The notes under the pieces: model-generated
Told to the model about the DNA's origin: nothing
Seen by the model: the letters and a program-made list of their open reading frames with translations, nothing else
Databases searched by the model: none
Origin: JAHRAW01 sp965243285
Lineage (GTDB): Bacteria > Pseudomonadota > Gammaproteobacteria > Arenicellales > Poriferihabitantaceae
DNA: 64,000 bases
Direction of reading: 5' to 3'
Assembly (NCBI GenBank): GCA_965243285.1
Contig: OZ251537.1
Coordinates: 1,736,001-1,800,000 of the forward strand
Part shown: piece by piece, positions 43,464 to 58,400 of the stretch
Position numbering within the stretch: the stretch's first letter is position 1
Layout: each line of letters starts with the position of its first letter
Position numbers and translations under genes: made by a program

Positions 43464-46400
43464 ATGATCTCTCCATACCGCCTGCTGTGTCGTGACGCAT
43501 CGCCCTCGAGGCGCGCCAATTCTCTCGCCGTTGTAGCGCTGGCTGGCTTGTTGGGCGGCTCCGCCCCGGCTTATGCGCAGGCCACTGGCATCGACCTGCC
43601 CGACCTGCCCGAGCTCAGTTTCTCGGTCAGCCGCATCATCACCCCGGTAACGCTGCCCATAGCCACCGGCGATGGCGACCCGGTCTACAGCCTAATCGGG
43701 CCGAACGAGAGCGCCCTGGCCAAGGCCGTGCCCGGGCTTAATTTTGACGCCGGTTCGCGGTCGCTGCTCGGCGTCCCGCAAGCCGTAGTAGACATGGTGG
43801 AATTAACCTATCGCAGCGTAGTCGCCGAAGTCACCGTCGATGGCGTCGTCACCGTCCCCGGCAGCACCGCCGAGAGCACTTTCACGGTGAGCGTTACGAA
43901 GAACGACGATGCCTTTTTGCCGGAAATTGTCGACCGAACCTACACCGTCGATGTCCCCATCGATAATCTGACACTGCCCGCAGCGGCTGGCGCGACTCGG
44001 TACTTGCTGTTCGATGCCACCGGTGTGGTGGTATACGGCCCGCTGAATGACGGAATCATACCCAACGCCCCAGCGCCCGGGCTCACCTATGCCGGCGGCG
44101 TCATTTCCGGCACGCCGAGCGCCGCCGGCGCCTTCGTCCTCACCTATTACGCCCTCGACTTCCCCGCTCAACAATATAGTCACGAACATAGTCACGAACA
44201 TAGGCACGAGCATGGTCACCAGATTAGTCACGATCATAGTCACCAGCCTAGTCCCCAGAGCATCCACCAGCATGAGCACCAGCATGGTATCCAACTGAGG
44301 CGCCTCTTTACCCTCGTGGTCGAGACCAAGTTTCCAGTCATCGCTGATAAAACCTATGCCGCCGGCGCCGCCATCGCCGTAACCTTGCCAGCCGTCATCG
44401 GCGACCGGGGCGATCCGAAGTACGCCTTAGCGGGCGATGGTATGTCGCTGGACGCTGTTCTGCCGGGGCTTATGTTCGACTCCGCCAGCCGCGTTTTGTC
44501 CGCCGCCGCCGGTGCCGTCACCACCGCCACCGCCACCGCATCTGACGGCATCCCATTGACCTACACCGCCGAAGATGCCGGCGTCACCACCACGAGCACA
44601 TTTCGCGTGCGCATAACCGGCCCGGTGTTCGCCGAAGATGCCGTGCCGCTGGCGCAAACCTACCCGGCCGGCACCGCCATCGTCGCCCTGACGCTGCCGA
44701 AAGCCGCCAGCGCCGCCGGGCCGGTCACCTACACCTTGCTCGGGACGGACGCTGACGCTACACCGCTGGACGGCACGCCGCAGTCCGCCGTGCCGGGGCT
44801 TGTTTTCGATGCCAGCACCCAAGCGTTGACCGGCACGCCCACCACGATAGGCAGCACCACATTGGTCTACACCGCCACCGATAAACACGGCAATTCCACC
44901 ACGACCTCTTTCGCGGTGGAAATCAGGCGCGCCTTTAGCAGCGAAGTGATGGCTATCAGCGGCCCGGCCGGCACCATGGAGAGCCAGACTCTGCCGTCCG
45001 CCACCGGTGGTGGCGCGCCGGTTTATGCCTTGCTCGGCCCCCAAGGCACGCGCCTCGAGCCGAAGTTGCCGGTCGGCTTGGCTTTCGATGCCGACACCCG
45101 GTTGCTGTCGGGCCAACTGCACACCGCCGGCAGCGTGATGTTGACTTATCGAGTGTATGAAAAGGCCGATGACGCCACCGCCGAGGCCACTTTGGAGACC
45201 GAGATCAAGGTGACCGTCGTGGCGCCGATGTTCGTCGCAGCGCCGCAAAATAGGCAGTATTTGGTCGATGTGGAGGTCTCGCCAGTGCCCCTGCCGGCCG
45301 CCACCGCCGACCCCGAAAATCCGCCCGCCAGCGGAGATTTTTCCTACGAAGTAGTTTTGGCGGATGACGATGGCAACACGCCGCTGCACCAAGCGGTGCC
45401 GGGGCTGTCATTCGCCGCCGTTGCCGCCGAGCGCCGCATAACAGGCACGCCGACCACGCCCGGCGTCACCACCTTGCTCTATCGCGCCACCGACCCCTAC
45501 AACAACGAGGTCGAAGCCCCTTTTACGATAAATGTCACCACGCTGAGCTTCGAAAACCAGCCGATGGACGGATCTTTTGCCGCCGGCGATTCGGTTAACT
45601 TGACTCTGCCCACCGCCGACAGCGAAGCCGGCGGTGAAGCACCCATATACATGTTAACTGGGCCAGAAATCCCCGACCTCGCCCCGGGCGAGGTGTTGCC
45701 CGGGCTGTCCTTCGACCCCGATAATCGCATTCTGGCCGGCACGCCGACTGCGGCCGGTGAATCCACACTGACCTACACCGCCACTACCGCCACCAGCAGC
45801 GTTATGGCGACATTCAGCATCGCCGTCTCCGGCCCGATGTTTGCCGATACGCCGCTGCTGCCTAACGGCGAAAAAATATACGATACCGCCACAACCAAGC
45901 CCATCACCCTGGCCCTGCCGGAAGCCATGGGTTACACCCCTCTAATCTATGCCCTGACCCTGTCGGACGGTACTAAGGTGGGGAATGGTGACGATGCTTG
46001 GCGTGGGTTGTCTTTTAATTCCGACACCCAAGTGTTGACCGGTAGACCGACTCACGGCACCGACACCATGCTGACCTATCGCGCCACCGATGCCGGCGGC
46101 AACACAGTCACCAAAAAATTCCCCTTCAAAGTGCTCGGCCTGCGTTTCATCAACCCGGAGGAGGCCACTCGAACCTATCCAGCCGGCAAGACAATTGCCG
46201 AATGGACCTTGCCTTCGTTTGCCGGGCACAACGCTAGACTTTCTGACCTTGGCGTGGGCAAAAACAGTGTTGATGGCGCCGTGCCTGGGTTGCGGGTGGA
46301 CATCAGTGTCAGAAAGGATGACGCCTCTATATATAACTTCGCCGCGCCGTATGTCATCTCCGGTCGGCCGCGCCACGCCGGCATCCACGCGGTTACTTAC

Positions 46401-49400
46401 GAAATCATCAGCATTAAAGATGACGAGATTTTGGAACAAATCGATACAATCTTCACCTTGACCATCTCCGGCCCGAGTTTTGCTACCTCGCTGGACGCGC
46501 AAAGCTACACCATCGACGTCGAAATCGATGCCCTGGCTTTGCCGCAAGCCAGCGGCGGTTACCCAGCCGGCGATTACATCTATGCCATCAGCGGCACGGT
46601 GCCCGGCTTGTCCTTCAACTCCGATGCGCGATTATTGACCGGCACGCCGACTGCGAGCGGTGTATTCACGCTGGAGTACAGCGCCACCGACCCAGGCCGT
46701 AATGTGGTCACCACGCCAGTCGTCATCGCGGTCGATGCGCCGGGTTTTGTCACCTCGCTGAGCGCGCAAAACTACACCGCCGGGGTCGAAATAGAAGCCC
46801 TGATCTTGCCGTTAGTCGACGGCAGTTATACGCCGTACACCTACGCCTTGAGCGGCGCCGAAGATGCGGTGGACGCGACCTTGAGCGCCGTAGCCCCTGG
46901 ATTGTCCTTCAATTCCGACTCCACCATGCGAATATTGACTGGCACGCCGACCGCGGCCGGCGCCGTCACGCTGATTTACCGCGCCACCGACCCGAGCGGC
47001 AATGTGTCCACCGCGCCATTGGAGATCTATGTCGACGGCCCGAGTTTTGATACCTCGCCAGAGGCGCAAAACTACACCGCCGGCACCAAAATCGAAGCCC
47101 TGACCTTGCCGCTAGTCACCGGCGGTTACCCAGCCGCCAATTACGCCTATGCCATCAGCGGCGCGGACGACGCGGCCTTGAGCGTTGCCGTGCCGGGGCT
47201 GGTTTTCGATGATGATTCGCGGGTTTTGAGCGGCACGCCCACCGCCGGCGCAGCGGCGCTTATGCTGTCTTACCGCGCCACTGACCCTGGCGGCAATGCG
47301 GCCAGCGAGGAATTCGCTATCACCATCGCCGGGCCTATTTTCGACGGCGCGCCGAGCGACCAAGAATATGCCGTAGATGTCGACATTGGCGAGTTGATCC
47401 TGCCGCTGGCGGCTGGCGATGGGGTGACCTACGATTTGCTCGGGTCGGACAATGAGGCGGTGGCCGATGCCGTGCCGGGGCTGGTTTTCGATGCCGCCAC
47501 GCAGGTTTTGAGCGGCACGCCGAGCGCCGCCGCCGACCTTACGATGACCTATCGCGCCACCGGCGCCGCTGGCGCCTCCGAAACCTATTTTCGCGTCGCC
47601 GTCACTGCCGGGCTGAGTTTCGCCGATACGAAACTGGCGTATTCCTACCCAGTCGGCGCCGCCATTGATCCGCCCACCACCTTGCCGCAAGCCATGGGCG
47701 GCGCCGGCGTGGTGACCTATGCCTTGGCCTACAGCGATGGCGTGGCGGTATCGGCTAGCGTGGATTCATCGAGCGCCGTCCCAGGGCTGATTTTCGATCC
47801 CGATTCGCGGCTTTTGAGCGGCACGCCGAGCGGTGTCGACACCGTCGGTGCGCTCGGCGACATCGACCTGGACTACACCGCCACGGATGCGCAAGGTAAT
47901 GCTGTCACTGCCGACATTGTGGTGACCATCACCGGCCCAGTCTTCCCGCAACTGCCGCTGGTTGATCGGACTTTTAACCCCGGCCAAGCTTTCAACTTCA
48001 TCGACGGGGTAGTCATCGACAGGGAAGTCTACGCCTTAGCCGAGGCGAGCGGCGCCGAGCCGATAACCTATGCCCTGGTTTACACCCCGAATGTGGTCCT
48101 GTACGGGTTGAATTTCCATGAATCCAGCCGCCAGTTGCGTGGTTTTGCCGGGCGTGCCGGGGGCGCCGATGTCACCTACACCGCCACCGACACGCATGGC
48201 AACGCCAGCGCCGCCGCCGAATTCCGCATCATCGTGACCGCCCCGAGTTTCCCCGCCCCGCCGGTTGCGCAGTCCTATACCGCCGGCATCGCTAACCCCA
48301 GCCCGCTCATTTTGCCCGAAGCCAGCGATGTGTTCGGCGGTTCGAGGTACGCCTTAGGCGGCGCCGATGGCGACACCTTGGCGGCCACCTTGCCCGGGCT
48401 GGTTTTCGATGCCGATACTCGCGAAATATCCGGCGCCCCGGCCGCCGCCGGCATGTACACCTTGGCGTATGGCGTCACCGACGGCTACGGCAACACCGCC
48501 AGCGCCGAATTCATCGTCACCGTCGCCGACTCGATGTTCGCCACTCCGGTGCCGGGGGCGCAGAATTATGTCGCCGGCCAGGCGATAGCCGCCCCGCCGA
48601 CCTTCCCGTTAGCGCCGCCAGCGGACGGCGATGCCCCATTCACCTATACCCTGACCGGGCCTGGCGGCGCCACGCTGGCGGCGACCTTGCCGGGGCTGGA
48701 ATTCGACCCGAGCAGCCGCATTTTGGCCGGCACGCCGAGCCGAGCCGGCGGCGCCGTGATGTTGACCTACACCGTAACCGATGCCGCCGGCCGGGTATGG
48801 TCGGCGGAAATCACCGTCACCGTCGCCGGGCCGATTTTCGCGAGCCCACCGCCGGGCGACCAGCGCTACACCATCCACACCGCCATCACGCCGCTAACCT
48901 TGCCGGCCGCCGCCGATGCGCTGAGTTACACCTTATTCGGCGCCGCCGGCACGGCGGATAGCCCCAACTTGCCGCCTGGGCTGAGATTCAACCAGTCAGA
49001 CCGCATCCTGCGAGGCACGCCCACCGCCACCGGCGGCTACCCGCTCACCTACACCGCCCACGCCGCCAGCGGCGTTTCGTCAATAGTGTTCGAGGTGACG
49101 GTGGATGGCATGGTCGCCTTCGCCACCCCGCCGGTGGCCCAGCGCTATGTGGTCGGCGGCAGCATCTACCTCACCCTGCCGCCGGCCGTCGCCACCACCG
49201 GCACGCCGCTCTACACCCTAACCACGGCCGACAACACGCCCCTCGCCAGCGCCTTGCCGGGGCTGTCTTTTGACGCTGAATCACAGATTCTGTCGTCCGA
49301 AGAACTCACCGCCGCCGGCCGCACCGGGCTGGTCTACACCGCCAGCGTAGGCGCCGACAGCGCCACCGCCGCATTCGATATCGAGGTGGCTGGTGTGTTG

Positions 49401-52400
49401 CCATACCTCAGAAATCGCAGATACACGGTCGGCGTCGCCATCAACTCACTAACAACCCTGCCCCAAGCCCGTGGCGATGGCGACGATGCGGTCTACACCG
49501 TGGTCGGGGCGGGGGAGATGGCAGTGGCCGAGTCCGCACCCGGGCTGGCTTTTGATGCCGAAAACCGCGTGCTATCCGGCACGCCGCAACACGCCGTCTC
49601 GAGCAAGACCCCCTTGATCTTGACCTATCGCAGCCACACCGATGGCGTGGCCGCCGACGAGCGCTATTTCCGCCTGCGAATCAACCCCTTGTTGCCGATG
49701 ATCGCTGATTACACTTTCGATGCTGGCGTCGAAATCCCCTCGGATAAAGAAATAGTGCTGCCGCTGCTGGTAGTCGCTGTGGGCGGCGAGGATTTGCTTA
49801 ATGGTAGCGGCGATTTATTTGGCGCGCGAGCGCCGGGGCTTATTTTCGGATCTAACGGCGATTTTTACCGCATTTCCGGCACGCCGACCACCGCCGGCGC
49901 TTTCACTCACACCTATGATGCGTATAACATCCCCGGCTACCCCAATTTTTATGCGCAGCGGAAGTTCACCATTTTCATCACCCGGAATTTGCCGCCGGTC
50001 GAGTCGCAAAATTATGCCGCCGGGGAAGCCATCGACTCGCTGACATTTATGGAGGCCACTGGCGGCACGCCAATGTACAGCGTGACCGGCCCCGATGGCG
50101 TAGCGCTGAGTGAGGCCGCCCCTGGCTTGTCCTTCGACCCCATCACCCGCACTTTGTCCGGCACGCCGACCACCGCCGGCGTATTCATGCTGACCTATGT
50201 CGTCGCCGATGATGCCGATGGCGCCACCGGCGCCGGCGCCGTCGAGTCGAAGTCGCCATTCACCGTCACCATCACCGGACCGGTGTTCGCCCAGCAGCCA
50301 GCCGATCAAACCTTCGTGGTGGACGAGATGCTGACGGCGCTGGCCCTGCCGTCCGCCTCAGGCAATGGCATGGTTTCCTATGATTTGGCCGGCGCCAATG
50401 GCGATACTCTGGATGTGGCGGTGCCGGGGCTGGTTTTCAACAACGATGCCGATTCCCGCGAACTTTCCGGCCAACCCACCGCCGCCGCCGCCGCCGTCAC
50501 GCTGGTTTATACCGCCACCGATGACGATGGCACCGCCACGGTGACCTTCGATGTGACCATCCATGTCGCCCTGGCATTCCCCGCCGGCCAGCCGGCCGAC
50601 CAAGAATTCGCCGCCGGCACGGCGCTGACGGTGGCCGATGGCAACGCCGTGACTTTGCCGGCGGTCACTGGCAATATCGGCGCTGATGATGATGTGGTTT
50701 ATGCGCTGGTCGAAATCAGCGACACCACCGATAAAGACACCGACCCGGCGGTCAATAATTTGCCGACCGGGCTGAATTTCGACCCCGCCACCCGAATTTT
50801 AACCGGCACGCCGGAATATGCGGACGAAGCCACGCTCGCCTATACCGCCACCGACGGCACATTCAGCACGCTGACGGCGGAATTCACCATAACCATCACC
50901 GATAACCTGCGTTTCAGCCCGCCGCAGTCCGACATCTCCAGAATCGCCTCTACCAGCAGCACGGCGCACGGTTTAGGACTACAACGCGCCCGTGGCGGCA
51001 CGGCGCCGATAAGTTACACCCTCACCGGCGCCGGCGGCGAGCCGCTGGCGGATATTTTGCCCGGGGCGACCTTGATAAGCAATTCCGGCGGCATTTTTCT
51101 CAGCACCTTGCTCACCCGCGTCGGCACTTTTGCGCTGAAATACACCGCCACCGATGCCGCCGACGCCACCGTGGTGGCGAATTTCAATGTGGTCATCGAC
51201 CATGATGTGGTCGCCCACCAGGTGCTGGATTTTCTATCTGTGCAGGGCAACATCACCGCGAACATCGACCAAAATCTCGATGAGCAGTTGCCGGCCGCCG
51301 GTATATCGGCGTTCTACTTCCTAATCGGCGCCGGCGGCGAGGATTTACAAGATGCCTTGCCGCAGGCGGCGGCGGCCTTCGATGACAACTCGGATGCCCG
51401 CCGCCTCACCGCCACCCCGACCCGCGCCGGCGCCTACCCCTTGCGCTATCGCATTCAACTAGGCAACGGCATCCATCGCGATAGCACCTTTACCGTCAAC
51501 GTGCCCGGCCCCACCCTGGCCGCTTCGCCGCCGCTGGTGGATATGGCCTATGAAATCGGCGATATGGTGGATGTCACTTTGCCGGCCGGGGTCGGCGTGG
51601 GGCCATTTGCCTACACCGTGACTGGGCCCGATGGGCAAGCGTTGGATGAGGCCGCCCCCGGGCTGGTTTTCAATGACGCCGCCGCTAGCCGGGTGCTGTC
51701 TGGCCCGCCCACCAGTGCCAGCCGCTCCATCCTCACCTACACCGCGGCCGATAAATACCAAAACCGCGCCACCGCCACTTTCATGGTGTCGGTCGGTACG
51801 CTAATGCTGCCCGCCATCGCCGACCAATCCTTCGCCGCCGGCACTGCGGTGGCGCTGACTTTGCCGCCAATCGCCGCCGCCGGGCTGAGTTACGCCTTAG
51901 AAGGCACGCTGCCCGCTGGTTTAAGTTTCGCCGACCGCGTTTTGTCCGGCACACCCACCACGGCGGCGGACGCCGTCACCCTTACCTACATCGCCAGCGA
52001 GGGCGATGACGAAATCGGGCGGCAAGTTTTCACCGTCACCATCACCTCGCCGCCGCCGGCATTTCCGCCCACCGTTGGCATCGGCGCCACGCCCGATACC
52101 GATGTTATTAATCTGTATTACCCAGTCGGCGAGGCGATAACCCAAACCACCCTGCCGCTGGTGGCCAACATCCCCACGCCCGCCGCCGACCGCTTTTTGG
52201 AGTACGAGGCGGTAGATTCCGCTGGGGATTATCAATCGAGCCCAGGCGGTTTGAGTTTGGGTGGTGGTGTTCGCCACAACTCCGTCAACCCATCGAGAGC
52301 CGTCTACTTGGCAGGCACGCCCAGTGCAGGGAATGTAGGCAGTCACGCCTTTACCTATCGGCTGACTAATTACGCTAATGGGTTTACTTCGCCTCAAGTA

Positions 52401-55400
52401 GTCGATTTCCTCACCTTTAATCTAAGCATTTGCGAAGCCGGCAACACCCACGCCGTGCCAGCCGGCAATGTGCCATGCACCGGAGCCGTGACGGGTACGA
52501 TTCCCGACATCGAGCCGCAAACCTACACCACCGCCGATACGGTGGCATTCACTTTGCCGCAAGCCATCGGCACCGACCCCGAGGCCACGCTCACCTACGC
52601 CCTAACCGGGGATAGCGGCGTCGCGGTCGGCAGCGTACTGCCCGGCTTATCATTCGATGCCGACGGCCGGGCGTTGGCAGGCACGCCCACCACGGCGACT
52701 ACAGCCCCAGTCTCCCTCACCTACACCGCCAGCGATAGCGCTGAGATAGTCGCCATGGCGATCTTCGAAGTCACCGTCACCATCGCTGTGCCGGAGCCGG
52801 CATTCCCGGCTGCCGTAGACATCGGCGCCACGCCGCTTACCAATGTCATCAATCTGTATTACAAAGCCGGCACGTCAATCACCCCCCTCACATTACCGCT
52901 GGTCGATAACATTCCTACTGATATTGATCCAGGCAACTTGGTTTACGAACTGGTCAATTCTGCGGGGTCTCCTGACCCGGCGCCAGGCGGGGTAAATTTT
53001 AATCATCGGGACGACCCTGATTCCGTAGTACTTAGTGGCACTACGAACGCGTCCAGCAGCGACACCATCGCCCTTACCTATCGATTGATCGAACTCGACT
53101 TTGATACTTCCCAGGTAACTCAAGTGTTCGCTTCCCTCGATTTTAATATCACCATTTGCGCCGCCGATAACACCAACGCCGTGCCAGCCGGCAATGTGCC
53201 ATGCGCCGACCTAGTCTCGATTCCCGACATCGAGCCGCAAACCTACACCACCGCCGATACGGTGGCATTCACTTTGCCGCAAGCCATCGATGCCGACGCC
53301 GACGCCACGCTAATCTACGCCTTGACCGGGGATAGCGGCGTCGCGGTCGGCAGCGTACTGCCCGGACTGTCTTTCGATGTCGCCAATCGAGCCTTGGCAG
53401 GCACGCCCACCACGGCGACTACAGCCCCAGTCTCCCTCACCTACGCCGCCAGCGATAGCGCTGAGATAGTCGCCATGGCGATCTTCGAAGTCACCGTCAC
53501 CATCGCTGTGCCGGAGCCGGCATTCCCGGCTGCCGTAGACATCGGCGCCACGCCGCTTACCAATGTCATCAATCTGTATTACAAAGCCGGCACGTTAATC
53601 ACCCCCCTCACATTACCGCTGGTCGATAACATTCCTACTGATATTGATCCAGGCAACTTGGTTTACGAACTGGTCAATTCTGCGGGGTCTCCTGACTCGG
53701 CGCCAGGCGGGGTAAATTTTAATCATCGGCGCAACCCTGATTCCGTAGTACTTAGTGGCACTACGAACGCGTCCAGCAGCGACACCATCGCCCTTACCTA
53801 TCGATTGATCGAACTCGACCTTGGTACTTTCCAGGTAACTCAAGTGTTCGCTTCCCTCGATTTTAATATCACCATTTGCGAAGCCGATAACACCAACGCC
53901 GTGCCAGCCGGCAATGTGCCATGCGCCGACCTAGTCTCGATTCCCGACATCGAGCCGCAAACCTACACCACCGCCGATACGGTGGCATTCACTTTGCCCG
54001 AAGCCATCGATGCCGACGCCGACGCCACGCTAATCTACGCCTTGACCGGGGCTGACGGCGTCATGGTCGCCAGCGTACTGCCCGGTCTATCTTTCGAGCT
54101 CGCCGGCCGAGCCTTGGCTGGTATGCCCACCACGGTGACCACCGACCCAGTTCCGCTCACCTACACCGCCATCGATGGCCCGACCACCGATGGCTCGGAT
54201 GAGGTCGCCAGGACGATCTTCACCGTCACCATCAGCGCGTCGCCGGTCACTGGATTCCCGTCCCCGGTCGGCGTCGGCGCCACGCCCGATAGCGATGTTA
54301 TCAATCTGTACTACAAAGCCGACACGGAAATCACCCGCCTCGAATTGCCGTTGATCGACAACCCCCCGGCGAATATCAATGCCCCCGGCGTGGAGTATGT
54401 ACTGCTCAATGCCCAGGGAAATACGGAGTCGGCGCCAGGCGGTTTGAATTTTGTCGATATGCACATCTCGTCATTTTCTAACAACAACCCCCCTTCGGTC
54501 TCGCTTCAAGGCACGCCAACCTTGCCCGGCAGCCACGTCTTCACCTATCGGCTGGCTGAGTACAATTTCGCAGGCGACGAGGTTCAAATATTCGATACCC
54601 TCACCTTAAATCTAACCATTTGCGCAGCCGACGATGCGGATGCCGACAACGACACTGGTGCCGAGGTATGCACGCCGCCGGTCACCATTCCCGCCATCCC
54701 CCGCCAAAACTACACCGCCGGCGTGGCGGCAACGCTATTCCTGCCGCTCGCCAGCGGCGATGACGGCACCATGCTGAGTTACAAAATGGTCGGTAATGCT
54801 GAATCGGCGGTGCGCGATGTCGTGCCTGGTATGTCTTTCGATGCCGATAATCGAGTGTTACAAGGCCAGCCCACCACGGCGGCGTCGGACACCCTCACCT
54901 ACCGAGCCATCGATGGCAGCAATAGCGATGGCAGCGATAATGTGGTGGCGACGGCGGAATTCGATGTAGTCGTACGCCATGCGTTCCCGCCGCCGCCGGC
55001 CGAGCAAGCCTATCGGGTGGGCGTGCTGATCGATGAACTCACTTTGCCGCAAGCCGTCGGCGGCGGTGCTTTAATCTACGCCTTATCCGGCCCCGGGGAG
55101 GCCGCAACCGCCCCCAATTTGCCCGCTGGTTTGAGTTTCGACGCCACCGAGCAGGTTTTATCCGGCACGCCGAGCACGCCGGCGGCGGTCACCCTCCTCT
55201 ACACCGCCAGCGATGGCCCCCTCACCGATGGCACCGATGAAGTCGCCAGGTTGGAATTCATGGTGAGCATCACCCAAGATGCGTTCCCGGCCGACCAACT
55301 GCCAGAGCTAACTTTAGCCGCCGGCACGGCGCTTACCGAGGCGGACGGCAACGCCATCACCCTGCCCGAAACCATAGGCGGCGGCGATTTAACCTACGCC

Positions 55401-58400
55401 CTAATCAACGCCCATGCATCCACTGACGACTTGCCGCCGGGCTTAACTTTCACCGCCGCCGAGCGAATTTTGAGCGGCACGCCAACCACCGCCGCCACAA
55501 CCACGCTGAATTACACCGCCAGCCAAACCAACGCCGGCATCACCACCCAAGTCGCCGCTGGGCAATTTGTTGTCACCATCACCGGCCCGGTGTTCGCCCA
55601 GCAGCCAGCCGATCAAACCTTCGTGGTGGACGAGATGCTGACGGCGCTGGCCCTGCCGTCCGCCTCAGGCAATGGCACGGTTTCCTACGCTTTGGCGGGT
55701 GAAAATGGCGATAGTTTGGCGGATGCTGTGCCGGGGCTGAGTTTCAACCCCGCCGCCGATTCTCGTGAACTTTCCGGCCAACCCACCGCCGTAGCCCCCG
55801 CCGTCACGCTGGTCTACACCGCCACCGATGATGATGGCAGCGCCACGGCGACCTTCGAGGTGACCATCGCTGATGGCTTGATATTCCCCGCCGACCAGCC
55901 GGCCGACTTAACCCTGCCAGCCGGCACGGCACTGACGGTGGCGGATAGCAACGCCGTCACTTTGCCGGCCGTCACCGGCAACATCGGCGCTGATGATGAT
56001 GTGGTTTATGCGCTGGTCGAAACCAGCGACACCACCGATAAAGACACCGACCCGGCGGTCGATAATTTGCCGACCGGGCTGAGTTTCGACCCCGCCACCC
56101 GAGTGTTGACCGGCACGCCGCAATATGTGGACGAGGCGACGCTGTCCTACACCGCCACCGATGGCGGATTCAGCACGCTGATGGCGGATTTCACCATCAC
56201 CATCACCGGCCCGGCCATCACCTCACCCGGCGATAAAACCTATCCGGTCGATTCGGCCATCGCCACGCTAATTTTGCCGGCCGCCACTGGCATGGCGACG
56301 CCGCTGACTTATTCGCTGGTGGGGCCGAGCGGGAATGCCGACACTGTAGATACATTGGATGATAATTTGCCGGACGGCTTGGTTTTTGACCCCGCCGCCG
56401 CCGCCCGAACGCTGACTGGCGAGCCCACCGCCATCGCCGCCACGCTGCTCGACTACACCGTCACCGACCGCTTCGGCAACACGGCGACGGTGATGTTTAC
56501 GGTCAGCGTCACTCGGTTGGCGTTCGTCGGCGGGGCGCCGGGCGATGAAACCTTCGCCGCCGGCACGGCGCTGACGGTGGCGGATAGCAACGCCGTCACT
56601 TTGCCGGCCGTCACCGGCAATATCGGCGCTGATGATGATGTGATTTATGCGCTGGTCGAAACCGGCGATACCACCGATAAAGACACCGACCCGGCGGTCG
56701 ATAATTTGCCGACCGGGCTGAGTTTCGACCCCGCCACCCGAGTTTTGACCGGCACGCCAGAGTTTGTCGATGTCGCCACGCTGGTTTACACCGCCACCGA
56801 TGGCGGATTCAGCACGCTGACGGCGGATTTCACCATCACCATCACCGGCCCGGCCATCACCTCACCCGGCGATAAAACCTATCCGGTCGATTCGGCCATC
56901 GCCACGCTAATTTTGCCGGCCGCCACTGGCATGGCGACGCCGCTGACTTATTCGCTGGTCGGGCCGGGCGGCGATGCCGATACGGTCGATACATCGGATG
57001 ATAATTTGCCGGACGGCTTGGTTTTTGACCCCGCCGCCGCCAGCCGAGAGTTGTCCGGCACGCCGAGCACGGTGGCTTCTGCCGTCACCCTAACTTACCG
57101 AGTGACCGACCGCTTCGGCAACACGGCGACGGTGATGTTTACGGTCAGCGTCACTCGGTTGGCGTTCGTCGGCGGGGCGCCGGGCGATGAAACCTTCGCC
57201 GCCGGCACGGCGCTGACGGTGGCTGCCGGCAACGCCGTGACTTTGCCCGCCGTCACCGGCAACATCGGCGCTGATGATGATGTGGTTTATGCGTTGGTCG
57301 AAATCAGCGACACCACCGATAAAGACACCGACCCGGCGGTCGATAATTTGCCGACCGGGCTGAATTTCGATGCCGCCACCCGAATTTTGACCGGCACGCC
57401 AGAGTTCGTCGATGTCGCCACGCTGTCCTACACCGCCACCGATGGCGGATTCAGCACGCTGACGGCGGATTTCACCGTAACCATCACCGGCCCGGCCATC
57501 ACCTCGCCCGGCGATAAAACCTATCCGGTCGATTCGGCCATCGCCACGCTAATTTTGCCGGCCGCCACTGGCATGGCAACGCCGCTGACTTATTCGCTGG
57601 TGGGGCCGGGCGGGGATGCCGATACGGTCGATACATCGGATGATAATTTGCCGGACGGCTTGGTTTTTGACCCCGCCGCCGACAGCCGAGAGTTGTCCGG
57701 CACGCCGAGCATGGTGGCTGCTGCCGTCACCCTAACTTACCGAGTGACCGACCGTTTCGGCAATGTGGCGACGGTGATGTTTACGGTCAGCGTCACTCGG
57801 TTGGCGTTCGTCGGCGGGGCGCCGGGCGATGAAACCTTCGCCGCCGGCACGGCGCTGACGGTGGCTGCCGGCAACGCCGTCACTTTGCCGGCCGTCACCG
57901 GCAATATCGGTGCTGATGATGATGTGGTTTATGCGCTGGTCGAAACCAGCGACACCACCGATAAAGACACCGACCCGGCGGTCGATAATTTGCCGACCGG
58001 GCTGAGTTTCGACCCCGCCACCCGAGTTTTGACTGGCACGCCGCAATATGTGGACGAGGCGACGCTGTCCTACACCGCCACCGATGGCGGATTCAGCACG
58101 CTGACGGCGGAATTCACCGTAACCATCACCGGCCCGAGCATTACCTCGCCCGGCGATAAAACCTATCCGGTCGATTCGGCCATCGCCACGCTGATTTTGC
58201 CGGCCGCCACTGGCATGGCAACGCCGCTGATTTATTCGTTGATTGGGGCGGACGGTGATGCTTCTACGGTCGATACATCGGATGATAATTTGCCGGATGG
58301 TTTGGTTTTTGACCCCGCCGCCGACAGCCGAGAGTTGTCCGGTACGCCAAGTACGGTGGCTTCTGCCGTCACCCTAACTTACCGAGTGACCGACCGTTTC

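Noticed and set aside
42952..43467. 171-codon frame upstream of the giant gene
   Set aside because: It is made of 14-bp and 15-bp tandem repeats, has no family likeness and overlaps the giant gene's start; the 14-bp block is not codon-phased.
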